From: JACCQS01 sp050999295
GTDB taxonomy: Bacteria > Actinomycetota > Actinomycetes > Mycobacteriales > Geodermatophilaceae
Length of the DNA stretch: 23,068 nt
Assembly: GCA_050999295.1 (NCBI GenBank)
Contig: JBPCPI010000262.1
Coordinates: forward strand, 1-23,068
Direction: 5' to 3'
Shown piece by piece: positions 1 to 7,639 of the stretch. Positions within the stretch are counted from its first letter, which is position 1. Each line of letters starts with the position of its first letter. Position numbers and translations under genes: made by a program. A model generated the notes under the pieces. The model made no database searches. It saw only the letters and a program-made list of their open reading frames with translations, and had not been told where the DNA came from.

Positions 1-732
1 CCGGGTGTCCAGCAGTAGGGCCGACCGCGTCTGCCACGGCTGTTCCGCCCGGCGGACCATTAGCTTGCCAACCCGAGCGGTGGAGCGTCAATGCACCTTG
101 CGGAGGTCATTACCACTGCGGAACTCGCGGGTAGCTGCGTCATCCTCACCCTGAATGGAGACCGACCGCGCGCTGCTGTCACCGCCGGTGGAGTACGCCC
201 CACCCAGCCCCACTCCGGGCAGCGGATGAACCACTGGGACGATCGTGAGGACGTCTGTGGCGGCGAAGCCTCGGCTGCGCTCGACGAGGCCGAACGGATC
301 GGTGAGCTTCAGGCGCAGGGGTCCGATGGCGAACCGACCACGCAGGGCAGAGCTCACCTGGTAGCTCAGCTCCACGCTCGCATCGGGTGCGAGCCGATCG
401 ACGACGAACCGGGCATGCGCGCCGAGCACGTGCGGCACCGCGTCGTCCAGTTGCAGCAGTCCACTGCGCTGTTCGGCCCGGTTCGTCACCCGCAGCACGA
501 TGGTGGCTGGCTGGCCCACCGGCGTTCGGCTCGGCACGATCGATCTCGTCGAGGACAGCCGGAATCGGTTGCGGCCCACGAACAACGAGGCCACAAGCGG
601 CAGCGTGAGAGCAAAGATGGCGGCGCGCAACAGCGCAGATTCGCCGAGCGTGATGCCGGTCAGGACAAGCGCTATGCCCGCGGCTACGAGACAGTTGCCT
701 CGAAGGGTCAGGTTCTCCCAGATACTGCGCAT
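1..732 (-). pseudogene. DUF58 family protein, interrupted by an in-frame TGA and cut by the window edge
   Basis: The frame starts at ATG 732 and encodes an N-terminal DUF58 protein. Two hydrophobic segments (about residues 13-30 and 33-50) are followed by a beta-rich part with the family's DPFGL motif and the C-terminal signature FRSGNDLRKVH. A TGA at 90-88 stops the frame after 214 residues. Beyond it the same frame runs open to base 1 and reads RSTARVGKLMVRRAEQPW, which is the normal continuation of the DUF58 motif, where the next residue should be Trp (HWRSTAR). The break is therefore a TGG-to-TGA change at a conserved Trp. The gene lies 40 nt downstream of moxR, and MoxR-DUF58 pairs are a common chaperone-like or envelope-associated module of unsettled function. 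It is called a pseudogene here, but a sequencing error is also possible. Stop-codon readthrough is unlikely because TGA ends most genes in the window. Confidence 0.75.
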
Positions 733-772
733 CTCAGGTCAGCGATCCCGGTCGGCAATCTCGGCGGCGAAC

Positions 773-1861
773 TCAGCGCAGCGTCGGTTCGGGTGCATTG
801 CGCGGCACCGGAACCCGTTTCACGCAATCGGCGATGATGTCGTAGGCACTCCGACGGGCAATCTGCGCCTCGGGGGTAAGGATCACCCGGTGGCAGAGCA
901 CCGGCGCGACGAGCTGCTGGACGTCATCGGGCAGCACGTACTCCCGGCCGGCCAGCGCCGCTACCGCCTTCGCCGAGCGGAGCAGCTGAAGGCTCGACCG
1001 CGGTGAGCCACCGAGCCGAAGCTCAGAACTGCGGCGGGTCGCAGCGACCAGCTCGACGATGTAGCTGGACACGGCAGGGGAGACGTAGACCCCGGCTACC
1101 GCAGCGATCAGGCTCCGAACCTCGGCGGCGTTGGACACCGGTCGCAGATCCTCGAGCGGGTCGTGGTCGGCGTGGCCGCCGAGCATCGCCAACTCGGCGC
1201 GGGTGTCCGGGTAACCCCTGGACACCCGCGCGGTGAACCGGTCCCGCTGGGCCTCGGGCAGCGGGTAGGTGCCTTCCATCTCGATCGGGTTCTGCGTGGC
1301 AACCACCATGAACGGGCTCTCGAGCTTGTAGGTCGTCCCGTCCACCGTTACCTGACGCTCCTCCATGCACTCCAGTAGTGCCGACTGTGTCTTCGGAGAG
1401 GCCCGGTTGATCTCGTCCCCGACCACCAGGTTGGCGAACACCGCACCAGGCTTGAACTCGAAGTAGTGGGTGTCCTGGTTGTAGACGCTCACGCCGGTCA
1501 CGTCGCTGGGCAACAGGTCAGGGGTGAACTGCAGCCGGCGTACCGAACAGTCGATCGAGCGCGCCAGCGCCTTGGCCAGCTTGGTCTTGCCGACACCTGG
1601 AACGTCCTCGATCAACAGGTGGCCCTCGGCCAGCATCACGACCAGCGCAAGTCGGACAATGTCGGGCTTGCCCTCGATCACGCGCTCGATGTTGGTCGCG
1701 ATCCGGGTCGCGATCTCGCGCGCCTCGTCCAGCGGGACGGCTCCCTGCCGAGCTCGGTGTGCCCCGTCGTCCGCCGGGGCGGGCTCGCCTCGGCCCATGA
1801 CCCCTCGGTACCCCAAGACCTCGCTGGCACCCAAGACCTCAGGGTGCGGGGCGGCGCTCAC
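773..1861 (-). CDS. moxR: MoxR-type AAA+ ATPase
   Basis: This is a MoxR-family AAA+ ATPase of 362 residues, the usual size. Such proteins act as chaperone-like ATPases, often with an adjacent DUF58 partner as here. Visible motifs are Walker A (EDVPGVGKT, about residues 85-93), Walker B (VVGDEINRA), the sensor-1 stretch VVATQNPIEMEGTYPLPEAQ followed by RDRF, and a C-terminal AAA lid domain. The GTG start at 1861 is chosen because AGGAGG lies 8 nt upstream. In-frame ATGs at 1936, 1903 and 1798 have poorer ribosome-binding sites or cut the usual N-terminus. A perfect 7-bp hairpin (1882-1900) sits just before the Shine-Dalgarno in the leader. The gene is divergent from mraZ and heads the moxR-DUF58 unit. 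Function beyond the family is not known from the sequence. Confidence 0.92.
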   Translation of the reverse strand: MSAAPHPEVLGASEVLGYRGVMGRGEPAPADDGAHRARQGAVPLDEAREIATRIATNIERVIEGKPDIVRLALVVMLAEGHLLIEDVPGVGKTKLAKALARSIDCSVRRLQFTPDLLPSDVTGVSVYNQDTHYFEFKPGAVFANLVVGDEINRASPKTQSALLECMEERQVTVDGTTYKLESPFMVVATQNPIEMEGTYPLPEAQRDRFTARVSRGYPDTRAELAMLGGHADHDPLEDLRPVSNAAEVRSLIAAVAGVYVSPAVSSYIVELVAATRRSSELRLGGSPRSSLQLLRSAKAVAALAGREYVLPDDVQQLVAPVLCHRVILTPEAQIARRSAYDIIADCVKRVPVPRNAPEPTLR

Positions 1862-2021
1862 GCAGCGTTCCTCCTGCCTGCCCACCGGTTCATCCGGTGG
1901 CATCCGGGTGTGCGACGACGTGCGGGATGGGTGCAAAGCAGCCTACGTCGCCCTCGCAGGGATGTGTAGGCGCGCCCCAAGAACCGCCACGCGTGCCGCA
2001 GGCGCTTTTGAAAGAGCCAAT

Positions 2022-2061
2022 GTGGGGGTTCGTGGGTTATAGTGGAGCTCCGTGGAGCACA
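2022..2061 (+). promoter_or_regulatory. MraZ operator: four GTGG(G/A) boxes at 10-bp spacing
   Basis: Four direct repeats begin at 2022, 2032, 2042 and 2052: GTGGGGGTTC, GTGGGTTATA, GTGGAGCTCC and GTGGAGCACA. The first four bases are invariant and the period is exactly one helical turn. A degenerate fifth unit (ATGG) starts at 2062. MraZ proteins of other bacteria bind tandem TGGG-type boxes upstream of their own gene, and this array lies 32 nt before the mraZ start. Autoregulation of the dcw operon is inferred from this. Confidence 0.85.
2038..2043 (+). promoter_or_regulatory. Possible -10 box of the mraZ/dcw promoter
   Basis: TATAGT matches the sigma-70-type TATAAT consensus at five of six positions and lies inside the second and third MraZ boxes, so MraZ binding would block it. 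No good -35 hexamer is found 16-18 nt upstream. TTGAAA at 2008-2013 is 24 nt away, which is too far. The assignment is therefore tentative. Confidence 0.35.
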
Positions 2062-2092
2062 ATGGTGGATCTGGCAGGCAGGAGGTGGGGCG

Positions 2093-2530
2093 GTGTTCTT
2101 CGGAACGCACGTGCTGCGCCTCGATGAGAAGGGCCGATTGGCCCTGCCAGCGCGCTACCGCGCGGAACTCTCCGATGGCCTCGTGATCACCAAGGGCCAG
2201 GAACGCTGCCTGTTCGGCTATCCCGTGGCCTACATGTCCCGCATCGCCGAGTCCCTCGCCCAGAGCTCCGCGCCCGGCGGATCGCGGGCCGTGCGGGAGT
2301 ACGAGCGCTTCCTGTTCGGTTCGGCCGCCAACCCCACGCCGGACAAGGCGGGGCGGGTCGTCGTACGGCAGGAGTTGCGCGACTACGCCGGTCTGGATCG
2401 CGACTGCGTCGTTGTCGGAGCCAACACCCGCTTCGAAATCTGGGAGTCGGCCGCCTGGGCACGCTTCGTCGCCGAACGCGAGGAGTCCTTCTCAGACCTG
2501 GAGGCCGAGGTGTTGCCGCGACCCATCTGA
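2093..2530 (+). CDS. mraZ: MraZ, transcriptional regulator of the dcw cluster
   Basis: This is a 145-residue MraZ protein, close to the roughly 143 residues usual in the family. It has two SpoVT/AbrB-like beta domains. The first carries the hallmark FFGTHVLRLDEKGRLALPARYR at the N-terminus, and the second has the related DKAGRVVVRQELRDYAGLDRD near residues 83-105. MraZ forms ring-shaped oligomers and represses its own operon by binding repeated boxes, which are present immediately upstream. The GTG at 2093 is chosen because AGGAGG is 6 nt upstream and because translation from it begins directly with the conserved FFGTH. A longer frame from 2042 would run through the operator. It is the first gene of the rightward cluster. 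Confidence 0.95.
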   Translation: MFFGTHVLRLDEKGRLALPARYRAELSDGLVITKGQERCLFGYPVAYMSRIAESLAQSSAPGGSRAVREYERFLFGSAANPTPDKAGRVVVRQELRDYAGLDRDCVVVGANTRFEIWESAAWARFVAEREESFSDLEAEVLPRPI

Positions 2531-2590
2531 GCACCATCGCTGTTCGGCTCACCTCCGGTGAGGTCTCTTCCCGCACCGCCTGTGCTTCGC

Positions 2591-2616
2591 CCTGGCGCAC
2601 CTTCCCCGGTGCCAGG
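2591..2616 (+). other. Imperfect hairpin in the mraZ-rsmH spacer
   Basis: CCTGGC and ACC pair with GGTGCCAGG around a TTCCCC loop, leaving a 2-nt bulge on the left arm. A second small perfect stem (CTCACC/GGTGAG, loop TCC) lies at 2548-2562. Neither is followed by a T-run, so they are not convincing terminators. They could shape the leader between mraZ and rsmH. Confidence 0.3.
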
Positions 2617-2688
2617 TCGGCGTTGCGGTGGAGCGGGTGGGGACCTGATCGGAGGACGCCGACTCGGCCATCCGCGAGACACGAAACT

Positions 2689-2739
2689 GGAGGAGTCATG
2701 AGCGCCGACGACGCACTCTGCTCCGCGGAGGAGTCATGA
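2689..2739 (+). repeat. Duplicated translation-initiation sequence upstream of rsmH
   Basis: The 13-mer GGAGGAGTCATGA occurs exactly at 2689-2701 and again at 2727-2739, a period of 38 bp. Each copy holds a strong Shine-Dalgarno and an ATG. The second ATG (2736) starts rsmH. The first (2698) is in another frame and starts a 13-codon ORF. Confidence 0.85.
2698..2739 (+). CDS. Putative 13-codon leader ORF coupled to rsmH
   Basis: The ATG at 2698 follows a strong GGAGGAG Shine-Dalgarno and opens a frame encoding MSADDALCSAEES, ending at TGA 2737-2739. The stop overlaps the rsmH ATG as ATGA, the same geometry as most junctions in this cluster. The initiation sequence is identical to that of rsmH. 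It could be a leader peptide that feeds ribosomes to rsmH, or simply a by-product of a short duplication. No homologue is recognised. Confidence 0.45.
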   Translation: MSADDALCSAEES

Positions 2740-3731
2740 CTGTCAGCCCTGGTCACGTGCCGGTCCTGCTGACCAGGGTCACCGAGCTGCTGGCGCCGGT
2801 CGCCGCCCGCCCGAACGCCCTGGTCGTCGATGCCACGATCGGCCTGGGTGGACACGCACACGCACTGCTGCAGGCACACGACGGGCTACGCGTCATCGGT
2901 CTCGATCGGGATCCCGCCGCCCTCCGAATCGCCGGAGATCGACTCGCGGGCTACGGAGATCGAGTACATCTGGTGCACACCAGCTTCGATGCCCTTGCCG
3001 ATGTGCTGGAGCAGTCCGCCGTCACCGGCGTCGACGGCGTGTTGTTCGACCTGGGCGTTTCATCCATGCAACTGGACGAGGCAGATCGCGGCTTCTCCTA
3101 TTCCCGAGACACGCCCCTGGACATGCGCATGGACTCCACCGCTTCGCTGACTGCCGAGCAGGTCGTCAACACCTACACCCGAAATGAGCTGACGCGGATC
3201 CTGCGCGCGTACGGCGAGGAGCGCTTCGCCTCCCGGGTCTCAGCCGCAATCGTGCGCGAACGAGCCCGCCGCCCGATCACTAGCTCGGCCGCCCTTGCCG
3301 AACTCGTGCGCTCCGCCATACCGGCGGCCACCCGGCGAACCGGCGGGCATCCGGCCAAGCGCACGTTCCAGGGCCTGCGAATCGAGGTCAATGGCGAGCT
3401 CGCCGCCCTCGAGGCGGCGCTCCCGTCGGCGATCGAGGCGCTGCTACCGGGCGGGCGCCTCGTCGCGATCAGTTATCACTCGCTGGAGGACCGGATCGTG
3501 AAGCGCGCGCTCGTCCGGGCCACCCAGGACGGCACGCCGCTGGATCTGCCCGTTCTGCTGCCTCAGGCTCGGCCGCGGCTGCGGATGTTGACGCGTGGGG
3601 CCGAGTTGCCCACTACCGAGGAGATCGATCTCAATCCTCGCTCGGCGTCGGCAAAGCTGCGGGCCGCTGAGCGGGTGGGCTTTGCCCGCTCGCGCTCAGG
3701 GTCGGGGCACCTGACGAGCGGAGCCGCCTGA
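2736..3731 (+). CDS. rsmH: 16S rRNA (cytosine-1402 N4)-methyltransferase RsmH
   Basis: This is RsmH (MraW), 331 residues, an S-adenosylmethionine-dependent enzyme that methylates N4 of C1402 in the ribosomal P site and is a fixed member of the dcw cluster. It begins with HVPVLLTRVTELL, followed by the SAM-binding region VVDATIGLGGHAHALL and VIGLDRDPAAL. Later motifs are GVLFDLGVSSMQLDEADRGF, the DMRMD stretch, HPAKRTFQGLRIEVN and ISYHSLEDRIVK, all typical of the family. The start has GGAGGAG 4 nt upstream. The TGA stop shares its A with the ATG of ftsL (TGATG). The start may also be coupled to the upstream 13-codon ORF. Confidence 0.97.
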   Translation: MTVSPGHVPVLLTRVTELLAPVAARPNALVVDATIGLGGHAHALLQAHDGLRVIGLDRDPAALRIAGDRLAGYGDRVHLVHTSFDALADVLEQSAVTGVDGVLFDLGVSSMQLDEADRGFSYSRDTPLDMRMDSTASLTAEQVVNTYTRNELTRILRAYGEERFASRVSAAIVRERARRPITSSAALAELVRSAIPAATRRTGGHPAKRTFQGLRIEVNGELAALEAALPSAIEALLPGGRLVAISYHSLEDRIVKRALVRATQDGTPLDLPVLLPQARPRLRMLTRGAELPTTEEIDLNPRSASAKLRAAERVGFARSRSGSGHLTSGAA

Positions 3732-4171
3732 TGGCAAGTAGCGCGGCCGCCCCGCGGACCCGAACCACAATCCCGCGAGCCACAATCGCACCAACCACAA
3801 GCCCCAGGCGCACGCAATCCCGGCCGGCCCTGCGCCTGGTTCCGAACGCGACGACGAGCATGCGGCGGGGCCCGTTCATCGTTCTCGTGCTCGGGCTGGT
3901 GATTCTGGGCACGATCGGCTTGCTGGTGCTGAACACCGTGATCGCAGCCGAATCCTTGCGCGCCGGACAGCTCATCCAGCGCAATGCCGAACTAGCCGTG
4001 GTCGAGCAGGAGCTGCAACGGCAGGTGGCCGAGGGACTCTCCCCGCAGGAGTTGGCCCAGGCTGCGCGTGACCTCGGGATGGTCCCGGCGGGGCAACCGG
4101 GCTTCGTGATCGTGGCACCGGACGGGTCCATCGTCATTTCGGGCACCCCGGTTCCGGCGGGGTCCCGCTGA
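3731..4171 (+). CDS. ftsL: FtsL-like septum-formation protein
   Basis: This 146-residue bitopic membrane protein is FtsL-like by position and topology. A basic, Thr/Pro/Arg-rich cytoplasmic tail of about 47 residues precedes one transmembrane helix (about 49-70). A short extracytoplasmic coiled coil (about 74-100, with AELAVVEQELQRQVAEG) and a C-terminal segment follow. FtsL works with FtsQ and FtsB-type proteins to activate the FtsW-FtsI septal synthase. Sequence conservation in this family is low, so the assignment rests on the rsmH-ftsL-ftsI context and the topology. It overlaps rsmH by one base and ends one base before ftsI. Confidence 0.85.
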   Translation: MASSAAAPRTRTTIPRATIAPTTSPRRTQSRPALRLVPNATTSMRRGPFIVLVLGLVILGTIGLLVLNTVIAAESLRAGQLIQRNAELAVVEQELQRQVAEGLSPQELAQAARDLGMVPAGQPGFVIVAPDGSIVISGTPVPAGSR

Positions 4172-4172
4172 C

Positions 4173-6035
4173 ATGGCGACCCGGCCCAGCAGCCGCCGCC
4201 GCCCGCCCGCACCGAGCCGAGCGCACCACCCCTCCCGGGCGAACCCCGCTGGTTCGCGGACATCGGCGAAACGACGCCCCCCTCCGCCCCCGCCTCCACG
4301 CCGGCGCCGGCCTCGGCGTCGGCGTCGGCTGACGCTGGCGGTCCCGGACAAACGGCTGCGGTACGCCGCCGCCGTCATGGCCATTCTCACCGCGGTCATC
4401 CTGGGTCGCCTGGTCCTGCTCCAGGGACTCGACGGCACGGCGTACGCCGCGGCGGCGTCCGCCGACCGTCTGCGTGAGGACGTATTGGCAGCCACCCGCG
4501 GTCAGATCCTGGACACCAACGGCAACCCGCTGGCCTACACCGTTTCGGCGCGCAAGATTTATGCCGATCCCTCACTAGTCGACGATCCGGTCGGGGCCGC
4601 GACGACGTTGGCCGGAGTCCTGGGGGTGCCGGTCAACGAACTCGTCGACAAGATGCAGGCCGACAACCGGTATCAGGTCCTGGCTGAGCGGCTGGAGCCG
4701 TCGGTGGCCGCACGGGTGATGGATCTCGACATCGCCGGCATCGGGGTCGAGATCCAGCCGCTGCGGCTCTACCCGGCCGGGTCGATCGGCGCCCAGGTCG
4801 TGGGGTTCACCGGCGCCGATGGGGCGGGGCTGGCCGGCATCGAACAGACCTTCGACGAACATTTGACCGGGATTCCGGGCACTGCGTCCTACGAGGTCGG
4901 TCGCAACGGCGCGATCATTCCCGCTGGTGAGCGCACCGATCAGCCGGCGGTCCCCGGGGGATCGGTGCAGTTGACCATCGACCAGGACGTGCAGTTCCGG
5001 CTCCAACAGCAGCTGGATGCCCAATGCGCGGACGGGTCGACGGAGAACGCCCAAGGCGTCATCCTCGACGTGCAGACCGGCCGTGTCCTTGCCATGGCCA
5101 CCTGCGCAAGCTTCGACCCGAACTCCGCCAGCACGGCCGATGAGGACACCCTCGGCAACGGAGCCGTTTCCGGGATCCTCGAATCGGGCTCGGTCGCCAA
5201 GGCGATGACGGTGGCAGCGGCGGTGCAGGAGGGCATCGTGAACCCGGACGACGTTCGGCTGACCGCCGACTCGATCACGGTTGGCAGTACGACTGTGCGA
5301 GATGCCCACCCGCACAACCCGATCAACTACACGGTGACCGGAATCCTCGCCAAGTCCTCCAACGTCGGAACGATCGGCATTGCCCGCGAACTGGGCAACG
5401 AACGCCTCGAGCAGTATCTTCGCGCGTTCGGAATCGGCGAGACCACCGGAATCGAACTGCCGGGTGAGAGCCCGGGAATCCTTGTTCCGCATCAGGATTG
5501 GAGCATCGCCCAGTCGATCAACATCCCGATCGGTCAGGGATTCGCACTCACAACACTGCAGATGGCTTCGATCTATCAGACGATCGCCAACGGCGGCGTA
5601 CGGATCCCGCCCAGGATCGTGGAGTCCACAACCTCCGCGGACGGCGTCGTCAGCGAGGCACCCCAGCCCGAGGGAGTCCGGGTGCTCAGCGCCGAGACGG
5701 CCGCGACGATGGCCTACATGCTCGAAGCGGTGGTCGGTGAGGGCGGCACGGCATCTAATGCTGTGATCGACGGGTATCGGGTCGCGGGTAAGACCGGCAC
5801 CGCGCAGCGGCCGAATCCGGCCTGCAGTTGCTATGCCGGAGGCGGGTACTGGACCACCTTCGCCGGTTTCGCGCCCTCTGATGCGCCGCGCTACGTGATG
5901 TCGGTGATGTTGCAGCGTCCGGATTCCACAGTGCGGCCTGGTCCAGTCTTCAAGGATGTGATGACCTTCGTGCTCGCTCATCAGGCGGTCCCGCCGACGG
6001 GCACGGCTCGCCCAGAGTTCATCCTGATCGGGTGA
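4173..6035 (+). CDS. ftsI: Septal peptidoglycan transpeptidase FtsI (class B PBP, PBP3)
   Basis: This 620-residue class B penicillin-binding protein cross-links septal peptidoglycan with FtsW. A transmembrane helix (about 64-83) anchors it. The PBP dimerisation domain follows, then the transpeptidase domain with the active-site serine in SVAK (Ser340, Lys343), SSN (395-397) and KTG (540-542). The cytoplasmic tail is unusually basic and proline-rich, with a run of seven prolines followed by ten residues that are nearly all arginine around 36-52. The DNA there is a GC-rich low-complexity tract. The gene starts one base after ftsL, and its TGA stop overlaps the murE GTG start. All catalytic motifs are intact. 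Confidence 0.97.
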   Translation: MATRPSSRRRPPAPSRAHHPSRANPAGSRTSAKRRPPPPPPPRRRRPRRRRRLTLAVPDKRLRYAAAVMAILTAVILGRLVLLQGLDGTAYAAAASADRLREDVLAATRGQILDTNGNPLAYTVSARKIYADPSLVDDPVGAATTLAGVLGVPVNELVDKMQADNRYQVLAERLEPSVAARVMDLDIAGIGVEIQPLRLYPAGSIGAQVVGFTGADGAGLAGIEQTFDEHLTGIPGTASYEVGRNGAIIPAGERTDQPAVPGGSVQLTIDQDVQFRLQQQLDAQCADGSTENAQGVILDVQTGRVLAMATCASFDPNSASTADEDTLGNGAVSGILESGSVAKAMTVAAAVQEGIVNPDDVRLTADSITVGSTTVRDAHPHNPINYTVTGILAKSSNVGTIGIARELGNERLEQYLRAFGIGETTGIELPGESPGILVPHQDWSIAQSINIPIGQGFALTTLQMASIYQTIANGGVRIPPRIVESTTSADGVVSEAPQPEGVRVLSAETAATMAYMLEAVVGEGGTASNAVIDGYRVAGKTGTAQRPNPACSCYAGGGYWTTFAGFAPSDAPRYVMSVMLQRPDSTVRPGPVFKDVMTFVLAHQAVPPTGTARPEFILIG

Positions 6036-7639
6036 TCCTCCCGGACGAGTCCACGGCGAGCAGACCGGCTGATCCTGCCGGGCCGGGGCTCTCCCGGACC
6101 GGGCCTACCCGTCCCACCCGACTACCGCCGGTTCGACTCGCGGATCTGGCGGCGCGGTTGGCTGCTCCGGTGACTCCGCAGGCAGGTGAGGTCCTGGTCA
6201 ATGGCGTGACGCTGCGCTCCTCCGACGTAGCGCCCGGTGACCTGTTCACCGCCCTACCAGGAGCCAACACACACGGCATCCGATTCGCCGCCGGTGCAGT
6301 GCACGCGGGCGCGGTGGCAGTACTGACCGATGCCGATGGCGCCGCGGGGCTGCCAGCTGAGGGCACCGCCGTACCGGTGCTGGTCGTGGCCGATCCGCGA
6401 GCTGTGCTGGGTGAGGTCTCGGCTGCGGTGTACGGCGATCCGAGCACTCACCTGTCAGTCCTCGGCGTGACCGGCACCAACGGCAAGACGACGACCAGCT
6501 ACCTGCTCGAGGCCGTGCTGGCCGCCGCCGGGCACCAAGCCGGGTTGATCGGCACGATCGAGACCCGGATGCGAACCCCGGCCGGTGTGGTGGCGATACC
6601 CGCGCAGCGGACGACCCCCGAGGCTCCGGATCTGCAGGCGATGCTGGCACTGATGGTTGAGAACGGAGTCAGGTACGTGGCCATGGAGGTGTCCAGCCAT
6701 GCGTTGGCACTTGACCGGGTGGGCGGCACGGCGTTCGAGGTCGCGGGTTTCACCAACTTCAGTCAGGACCACCTGGACTTCCACGGTGACCTCGAGGCCT
6801 ACTTCGCAGCAAAGGCTCGGCTCTTCGACGGTCGGGCAGCGCATGAGGTCGTCACGGTCGACGACGAGTGGGGGCGAAGGCTGGTCGGGCGGGACACCGT
6901 CACGGTCTCTGCCACCGGACAGGGCCGAGCACACTGGCGAGCCTCGGAGGTCCGCACACACAGGGGTCAGACCTCGTTCCTGGCGCTGGGACCTGCTGGG
7001 CTTGCGCTGCCGGTCAGCTTGAGCCTTTTGGGTGACTTCAATGTCGCCAATGCCCTGCTGGCCCTGGCCATGCTGGACTGCGCCGGCGTCGACGTGGAGC
7101 GCGCTGTCCCCGGACTCGCCGCGGCGCGGGTTCCCGGGCGGATGGAGGTCGTAGCCGGCGGGCAGCCCTTCGCCGCAGTGGTCGACTATGCACACAGTCC
7201 GGCCGCGGTGGAGACGGTTCTGCGGGCGGTCCGGCCGCAGACGGACGGGAGGCTGATTCTCGTCCTGGGTTGTGGGGGGGACCGGGACACCGGCAAGCGG
7301 CCGCTCATGGGTGAGGTCGCGGCTCGGGGGAGCAACCTATTGATCATCACCGACGACAATCCGCGCTCCGAGGAGCCTGCCGCGATTCGCGCCGCGATGC
7401 GGTTCGGAGCACAGAACGTCCCCGTCGGCGAACGTGCGGAGATCCTGGAGATCGGCGGCAGGGCCGACGCGATCTCCGCGGCCGTCGATTACGCCGGCCC
7501 AGGCGACACTGTCGTCGTCGCCGGGAAAGGGCACGAGCAGGGCCAGGAGGTCGCCGGTGTGATCACGCCCTTCGACGACCGGCAGGTCCTTCGGGCGGCC
7601 CTGGCCGGTCACCGCTGGAAGGGCGAGGAAGGAGCATGA
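6032..7639 (+). CDS. murE: UDP-MurNAc-L-Ala-D-Glu:meso-diaminopimelate ligase MurE
   Basis: MurE, 535 residues, adds the third amino acid to the UDP-MurNAc-dipeptide in the cytoplasm using ATP. It has the three Mur-ligase domains: an N-terminal UDP-binding domain from about residue 35, the ATP-binding domain with VTGTNGKTTT (Lys152), and the C-terminal domain with LVLGCGGDRDTGKRPLMG. DNPR at 442-445 is the signature associated with meso-diaminopimelate rather than lysine, so the organism probably has a mDAP-type wall. The start is GTG at 6032, overlapping the ftsI stop (GTGA). The first 30 or so residues are Pro/Arg-rich and poorly conserved, so a slightly later start cannot be excluded. Confidence 0.97.
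   Translation: MILPDESTASRPADPAGPGLSRTGPTRPTRLPPVRLADLAARLAAPVTPQAGEVLVNGVTLRSSDVAPGDLFTALPGANTHGIRFAAGAVHAGAVAVLTDADGAAGLPAEGTAVPVLVVADPRAVLGEVSAAVYGDPSTHLSVLGVTGTNGKTTTSYLLEAVLAAAGHQAGLIGTIETRMRTPAGVVAIPAQRTTPEAPDLQAMLALMVENGVRYVAMEVSSHALALDRVGGTAFEVAGFTNFSQDHLDFHGDLEAYFAAKARLFDGRAAHEVVTVDDEWGRRLVGRDTVTVSATGQGRAHWRASEVRTHRGQTSFLALGPAGLALPVSLSLLGDFNVANALLALAMLDCAGVDVERAVPGLAAARVPGRMEVVAGGQPFAAVVDYAHSPAAVETVLRAVRPQTDGRLILVLGCGGDRDTGKRPLMGEVAARGSNLLIITDDNPRSEEPAAIRAAMRFGAQNVPVGERAEILEIGGRADAISAAVDYAGPGDTVVVAGKGHEQGQEVAGVITPFDDRQVLRAALAGHRWKGEEGA

Noticed and set aside
88..90. TGA read as tryptophan or another amino acid
   Set aside because: TGA is the genuine stop of most genes in the window, including rsmH, ftsI, murD and ftsZ, so recoding is not supported.
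4575..5981. 468-codon open frame on the minus strand opposite ftsI
   Set aside because: It mirrors a highly conserved plus-strand gene, has no recognisable domain, and long antisense frames are expected at this GC content.
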